A stretch of 25,025 bases of DNA from JANNHK01 sp034408875. GTDB taxonomy: Bacteria > Actinomycetota > Acidimicrobiia > IMCC26256 > PALSA-610. The stretch lies in NCBI GenBank assembly GCA_034408875.1, contig JAWXCJ010000188.1, positions 1 to 25,025 on the forward strand. Direction: 5' to 3'. How positions within the stretch are numbered: the first letter of the stretch is position 1; the number at the start of each line of letters is the position of its first letter. Shown here one piece after another: positions 21,981 through 25,025 of this stretch. The position numbers were made by a program, and so were the translations under genes. A model generated the notes under the pieces. It was not told where the DNA came from and made no database searches. It saw nothing but the letters and a program-made list of their open reading frames with translations.

Positions 21981-22526
21981 ATGGTGGATACGCAGACACT
22001 CGACGAAGCAACCAGGCTCCTCGAACAGGCCGCCGCGATCGTCGCCCTCGCCCTCGGCGCGTGGTTCGCGCTCGGCGCGCTCGCCTGCGCCGCGACGCGG
22101 GTCAGGCCGCAGCTCCGGGTTGCGGGCCACCTCGCCCGCTGGTCGCCCGCGGTGGTCCGCCGGTTGGCGGGCGTCGCGTGCAGCGCATCGGTCGTGCTGG
22201 CACCGCAGGTTGCGCACGCCGCCGACCGCCCGCCCGTCGCGGTGGTCGTCGCCGACGAACCGGTCGTGCGCGCGCCGCACGCCGAACCAACCCCCGCGCC
22301 CACTGCTCCCCCGGTCCCGGTCCCGGCCGCGCGCACGCACGTCGTGCAGTCCGGCGAAAACCTGTGGCAGATCGCGCGCGCCGAACTCGGCGCCACGGCC
22401 GATACACAAGCTGTCACGCGCTACTGGCACGCCGTCATCGACGCGAATCGAACGACGCTGCGGTCGGGCAACCCGAGCCTGATCTTTCCGGGCGAAGCGG
22501 TGGTGCTCCCCCCTTCGGGTGGTTGA
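21981..22526 (+). CDS. LysM-domain membrane protein
   Basis: A 181-residue protein. A hydrophobic helix spans about 17-38, a second hydrophobic stretch ends in APQVAHAA near 80 and may be a second membrane pass, a Pro/Ala/Val linker follows (about 83-117), and a LysM domain lies at about 119-176. The LysM is recognised by THVVQSGENLWQIA at its start and NPSLIFPGEAVVLP at its end. LysM domains bind N-acetylglucosamine-containing glycans, so it probably tethers to peptidoglycan. ATG 21981 is preferred to GTG 21984 because GGAGG stands ten bases upstream. A 13-codon leader ORF immediately precedes it. The operator-like palindrome of the following SDR gene begins four bases after its stop. Confidence 0.8.
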   Translation: MVDTQTLDEATRLLEQAAAIVALALGAWFALGALACAATRVRPQLRVAGHLARWSPAVVRRLAGVACSASVVLAPQVAHAADRPPVAVVVADEPVVRAPHAEPTPAPTAPPVPVPAARTHVVQSGENLWQIARAELGATADTQAVTRYWHAVIDANRTTLRSGNPSLIFPGEAVVLPPSGG

Positions 22527-22529
22527 CCA

Positions 22530-22543
22530 TGACGCGCGCGTCA
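22530..22543. promoter_or_regulatory. Operator-like palindrome TGACGCGCGCGTCA
   Basis: A perfect 14-bp palindrome 17 bases before the SDR start at 22561, followed after three bases by GATACT, a -10-like hexamer. A repressor bound here would overlap the promoter spacer. Its near-twin lies at 10469-10482, and both are followed by GGT on the plus strand. Confidence 0.5.
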
Positions 22544-22560
22544 GGTGATACTCCGGCCCC

Positions 22561-23436
22561 TTGGGACTCCTCGACGGAAAAGTGGCGCTCGTAACCGGCG
22601 CGGGTCGCGGCATCGGCCGCGGGCACGCGCTGCTCCTCGCGGCCGAGGGCGCGGCCGTCGTCGTGAACGACAGCGACGGCGCGGTCGCGCAGGAGGTGGT
22701 CGACGAGATCACCGCGGCGGGTGGCCGGGCGCACCCCGACGCCGGCAACGTCGCAGACTGGGACGGTGCGGGCGTCGTCGTGCAGACCGCGCTCGACACC
22801 TTCGGCGGCCTCGACGTGCTCGTGAACAACGCCGGGGTGCTGCGCGACGCGATGAGCTTCAACATCACCGAGGCCGAGTGGGACGCCGTCATCACGGTGC
22901 ACCTCAAGGGGCACATGGCCATGTGCCACCACGCGGCGCGCCACTGGCGCGAGCTCGGAAAGTCGGGCGAACCCGTCTCGGGGCGCATCATCAACACCGC
23001 GAGCGAGTCGGGCCTGTACGGCCAGACCGGTCAAGTCAACTACTCGACCGCGAAGGCCGGCATCGTCTCGATGACGATCGTCCTCGCACGCGAGATGAGG
23101 AAGTACAACGTCACCGCGAACGTGATCTGCCCGCGGGCCCGCACGCGGATGACCGAGAGTGTCGCCGGGGCTGCCGACTTCATGAGCGGCCCGGAATGGG
23201 ACCCCGAGCAGATCGCGCCGATGGTGGTGTTCCTCGCGAGCGACGCCGCGGCCGACGTGTCCGGCCAGGTGTTCGTGGTGTGGGGCACGCGCGTGCACCT
23301 GATGGAGACGTTCCCAATGGTCGGAATGCTCGACCGGGGCGAGGGCCGGTGGACGCCGCAGGAGCTCATCGACCGCAAGGACGAGTTGTTCGGCGGCCGC
23401 CGCAGCAAGGTGCCGCCCATGGGGTTCGGGATGTGA
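22561..23436 (+). CDS. SDR-family 3-hydroxyacyl-CoA dehydrogenase-like protein (MFE-2 type)
   Basis: A 291-residue SDR, third member of the paralogous set. TGAGRGIG lies at 12-19, VVVNDSDG at 33-40, NNAG at 89-92, and Ser148, Tyr161 and Lys165 form the active site (NYSTAKAG). The C-terminal extension (TPQELIDRKDELFGGRRSKVPP) is basic and longer than in FabG. TTG 22561 is the only start codon available: the frame is closed by a TGA 13 bases upstream and no ATG fits the N-terminal strand. The short distance from the GATACT element (eight bases) suggests a leaderless or nearly leaderless mRNA. The stop overlaps the ligase start as GTGA, repeating the SDR-ligase arrangement at 3422-5856. Confidence 0.9.
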   Translation: MGLLDGKVALVTGAGRGIGRGHALLLAAEGAAVVVNDSDGAVAQEVVDEITAAGGRAHPDAGNVADWDGAGVVVQTALDTFGGLDVLVNNAGVLRDAMSFNITEAEWDAVITVHLKGHMAMCHHAARHWRELGKSGEPVSGRIINTASESGLYGQTGQVNYSTAKAGIVSMTIVLAREMRKYNVTANVICPRARTRMTESVAGAADFMSGPEWDPEQIAPMVVFLASDAAADVSGQVFVVWGTRVHLMETFPMVGMLDRGEGRWTPQELIDRKDELFGGRRSKVPPMGFGM

Positions 23437-24920
23437 CCGTCCAACCCGAAGGCCCGATGCTCGTCGACCAACTGCGGTTCATGGCCAGTTCGCGGCCCGA
23501 CGATGTCGCGTACCGCGACCTCGACACGGGCACGGCGATCACGTTTCGCGAGTGGGACGAGCGGTCGAACCAGGTGGCGCGCTGGCTGCTCGACCACGGG
23601 GTCGAGAGGCAGGACCGCGTCGCGATCTACCTCGAGAGCACCGAGTGCCTGCGGTGGATCACGACGTACGCGGGAATCCACAAGGCGGGCGCGGTCATGG
23701 TGCCGGTGAACACGCGCCTCGTCGCCGACGAAGTCGCGACGATCCTTTCGCACGCCGAACCGGCGGCGGTCGTCACGAATCTCACGGTCCCGATACCGGT
23801 CGCGGCCACGATGACCATGGACCGGTGGTCGGAGATCGACGCCTACGAGAACGACGAGATTCAGGTGCCGCTCGACGCCGACGACATGGCCGACATCATG
23901 TACACGTCGGGCACGACGGGCCTGCCGAAGGGCGTGCTCGTGCGGCACCGCAACGTCGCGATGATGCCCAACTCCGTGCCGGAATGGATGGGCCGCGGGT
24001 GGCTCCACGGCGCGCCGCTCTTCACGTTCGCGGGCATGAGCTTCATCTACAACCCGATGAAGATGGGCTTGGCCGGGCTCTACATGCCGAAGTTCGACGT
24101 CGACCACTGGTTCGACGTGGTGGAGCGAGACAAGCCGGCGATGATCTTCATGGTCCCGGCGATGGCCGAACTCGTGACCGCGAGCGAACGCTTCGAAGGT
24201 GCCGACCTGTCGTCGCCGTTCGCGGTGTCGATCGGTTCCGCGCCGCTCGCGCCCGCGACGTTGAAGCGATTGCAGGACCGCATGCCCCAGGCTTCGGTCG
24301 CGAACTCGTACGGCCTCACCGAGGCCGGGCCCGCGTACATCGTGATGCCGAAGGCAGACCTCGACCGCAAACCGGGATCGGTCGGCAAGCCGATGCCGCC
24401 GATGGAAATCAAGGTCGTCGACCCCGACGACGACGAACCGCGCGCCGCGAACGCCGTCGGCGAACTGCTCGTGCGCCTACCGGGCAAGCGCCGCGAGTAC
24501 TACAAGGACGACGGCGCGACCGCGTCGGCATGGACCGAAGACGGCTGGCTGCGCACCGGCGACCTCGCGTACCTCGACGACGAAGGCTTCGTGTACATCT
24601 CGGGCCGCATCAAGGACATGATCATCCGCGGCGGCAACAACGTGTACGCCACCGACGTCGAGGCCGTGATCCTCGAGCACGACGACGTGCAGGAAGCCGC
24701 CGTCGTCGGCGTGCCCCACCAGGTGCTCGGCGAGGACATCGGCGCCTTCGTGGTCCTCAAGCCGGGCGCGACATGCGACGCGGAGACGCTCGACGCATTC
24801 TGCGCCGAACGTCTCGCCGACTACAAACGGCCCCGTCACATGTGGTTCGTCGCCGACCTCCCCCGCAACGCCACGGGGAAGGTCATGAAACACAAGCTCC
24901 GGAAGCGAGTAGCCCAATAA
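23433..24920 (+). CDS. Acyl-CoA synthetase (AMP-forming, ANL superfamily)
   Basis: A 495-residue adenylate-forming ligase. The phosphate loop TSGTTGLPKG lies at 158-167, the A5 region reads SYGLTEAGPAY, then WLRTGDLAYLD, the hinge GRIKDMIIRGGNNVYATDVE and the C-terminal PRNATGKVMK with the adenylation lysine at about 483. The linker after residue 110 is shorter than in most FadD proteins (VTNLTVPIPVAATMTMDRW), which removes part of the N-terminal subdomain. The GTG start overlaps the SDR stop; an in-frame ATG nine codons in is possible. It should activate the acid whose 3-hydroxy derivative the coupled SDR oxidises. The partial dehydratase gene follows after 25 bases under its own promoter. 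Confidence 0.92.
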   Translation: MTVQPEGPMLVDQLRFMASSRPDDVAYRDLDTGTAITFREWDERSNQVARWLLDHGVERQDRVAIYLESTECLRWITTYAGIHKAGAVMVPVNTRLVADEVATILSHAEPAAVVTNLTVPIPVAATMTMDRWSEIDAYENDEIQVPLDADDMADIMYTSGTTGLPKGVLVRHRNVAMMPNSVPEWMGRGWLHGAPLFTFAGMSFIYNPMKMGLAGLYMPKFDVDHWFDVVERDKPAMIFMVPAMAELVTASERFEGADLSSPFAVSIGSAPLAPATLKRLQDRMPQASVANSYGLTEAGPAYIVMPKADLDRKPGSVGKPMPPMEIKVVDPDDDEPRAANAVGELLVRLPGKRREYYKDDGATASAWTEDGWLRTGDLAYLDDEGFVYISGRIKDMIIRGGNNVYATDVEAVILEHDDVQEAAVVGVPHQVLGEDIGAFVVLKPGATCDAETLDAFCAERLADYKRPRHMWFVADLPRNATGKVMKHKLRKRVAQ

Positions 24921-24930
24921 GTCGTCGCGC

Positions 24931-24936
24931 TAGCCT
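24931..24936 (+). promoter_or_regulatory. TAGCCT -10 element ahead of the last gene
   Basis: TAGCCT fits TANNNT and stands nine bases before ATG 24946. The 25-base gap has no ribosome binding site, so a leaderless or very short leader is likely. Confidence 0.4.
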
Positions 24937-24945
24937 CGGCGCTCC

Positions 24946-25025
24946 ATGGCACTCACCGAATTGAAGGGGCGCCCGCTCGGCACCCAGAAGGTCGTCATCG
25001 AACGGGGTCCGGTGCGCGTGTTCGC
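24946..25025 (+). CDS. FAS1-like dehydratase domain protein (MaoC N-terminal family), N-terminal part
   Basis: Twenty-six codons are visible before the window ends. The stretch KGRPLGTQKVVIERGPVRVFA matches the opening strand and helix of hot-dog-fold FAS1-like dehydratases, in which a Glu-Arg-Gly turn precedes a helix ending in FA. The protein at 9974-10450 starts in the same way (VALERSVLANFA). If correct, the operon region adds a hydratase step after the SDR-ligase pair. The assignment rests on a short segment only. Confidence 0.5.
   Translation, partial: MALTELKGRPLGTQKVVIERGPVRVF

Overview
The window is dense, very GC-rich (about two thirds G+C by eye) bacterial DNA. It has many GTG starts, 4-base GTGA start/stop overlaps, almost no intergenic space and several starts that fit leaderless transcription. 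With an F420-type luciferase-like oxidoreductase, MFE-2-like SDRs, an Ltp2-like thiolase fold and FAS1-like (MaoC N-terminal) dehydratase domains, it fits an actinobacterium. Acidimicrobiia or a relative is my best guess, but it is an inference. I see no rRNA, tRNA, CRISPR array, transposase or phage gene.

Layout. 1-2.5 kb: a partial membrane protein and an ATP-grasp ligase (minus), back to back with an M15 peptidase lipoprotein (plus), then a VOC-fold protein (minus). 2.5-9.2 kb: an LLM oxidoreductase (minus) divergent from a plus-strand operon of SDR, acyl-CoA ligase, acyl-CoA dehydrogenase and a membrane-anchored propeller-like protein. 9.2-13.5 kb: an FAS1-like dehydratase plus SDR (minus), divergent from SDR, crotonase and thiolase-like protein (plus). 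13.5-17.2 kb: two exported proteins, a GNAT, and two head-to-head AI-2E-family transporters. 17.2-20.4 kb: a TetR regulator divergent from an acyl-CoA ligase and an acyl-CoA dehydrogenase split by a frameshift. 20.4-22.5 kb: a PuuD-N-like membrane protein, a membrane protein of unknown function and a LysM protein. 22.5 kb to the end: SDR plus acyl-CoA ligase, then the start of another FAS1-like dehydratase.

Together the metabolic genes supply the steps of a beta-oxidation-like degradation of CoA-activated acids: activation (three ligases), desaturation (two acyl-CoA dehydrogenases), hydration (dehydratase folds, crotonase), 3-hydroxy oxidation (MFE-2-like SDRs) and C-C cleavage (Ltp2-like thiolase fold). 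The substrate cannot be read from the sequence. Steroid or isoprenoid side chains, or other bulky acyl chains, are plausible because the thiolase homologue lacks the nucleophilic cysteine and the crotonase lacks both usual glutamates.

The strongest unexplained signals are non-coding or architectural. They are: a 53-bp nested inverted repeat present twice, 10 kb apart; a TGACG-N4-CGTCA palindrome in front of two of the catabolic operons; symmetric -10 heptamers that could drive divergent leaderless genes; a 13-codon Arg-rich leader ORF with a strong ribosome binding site ahead of the LysM gene; and a one-base frameshift at a G run that coincides with a GTGA stop/start overlap.
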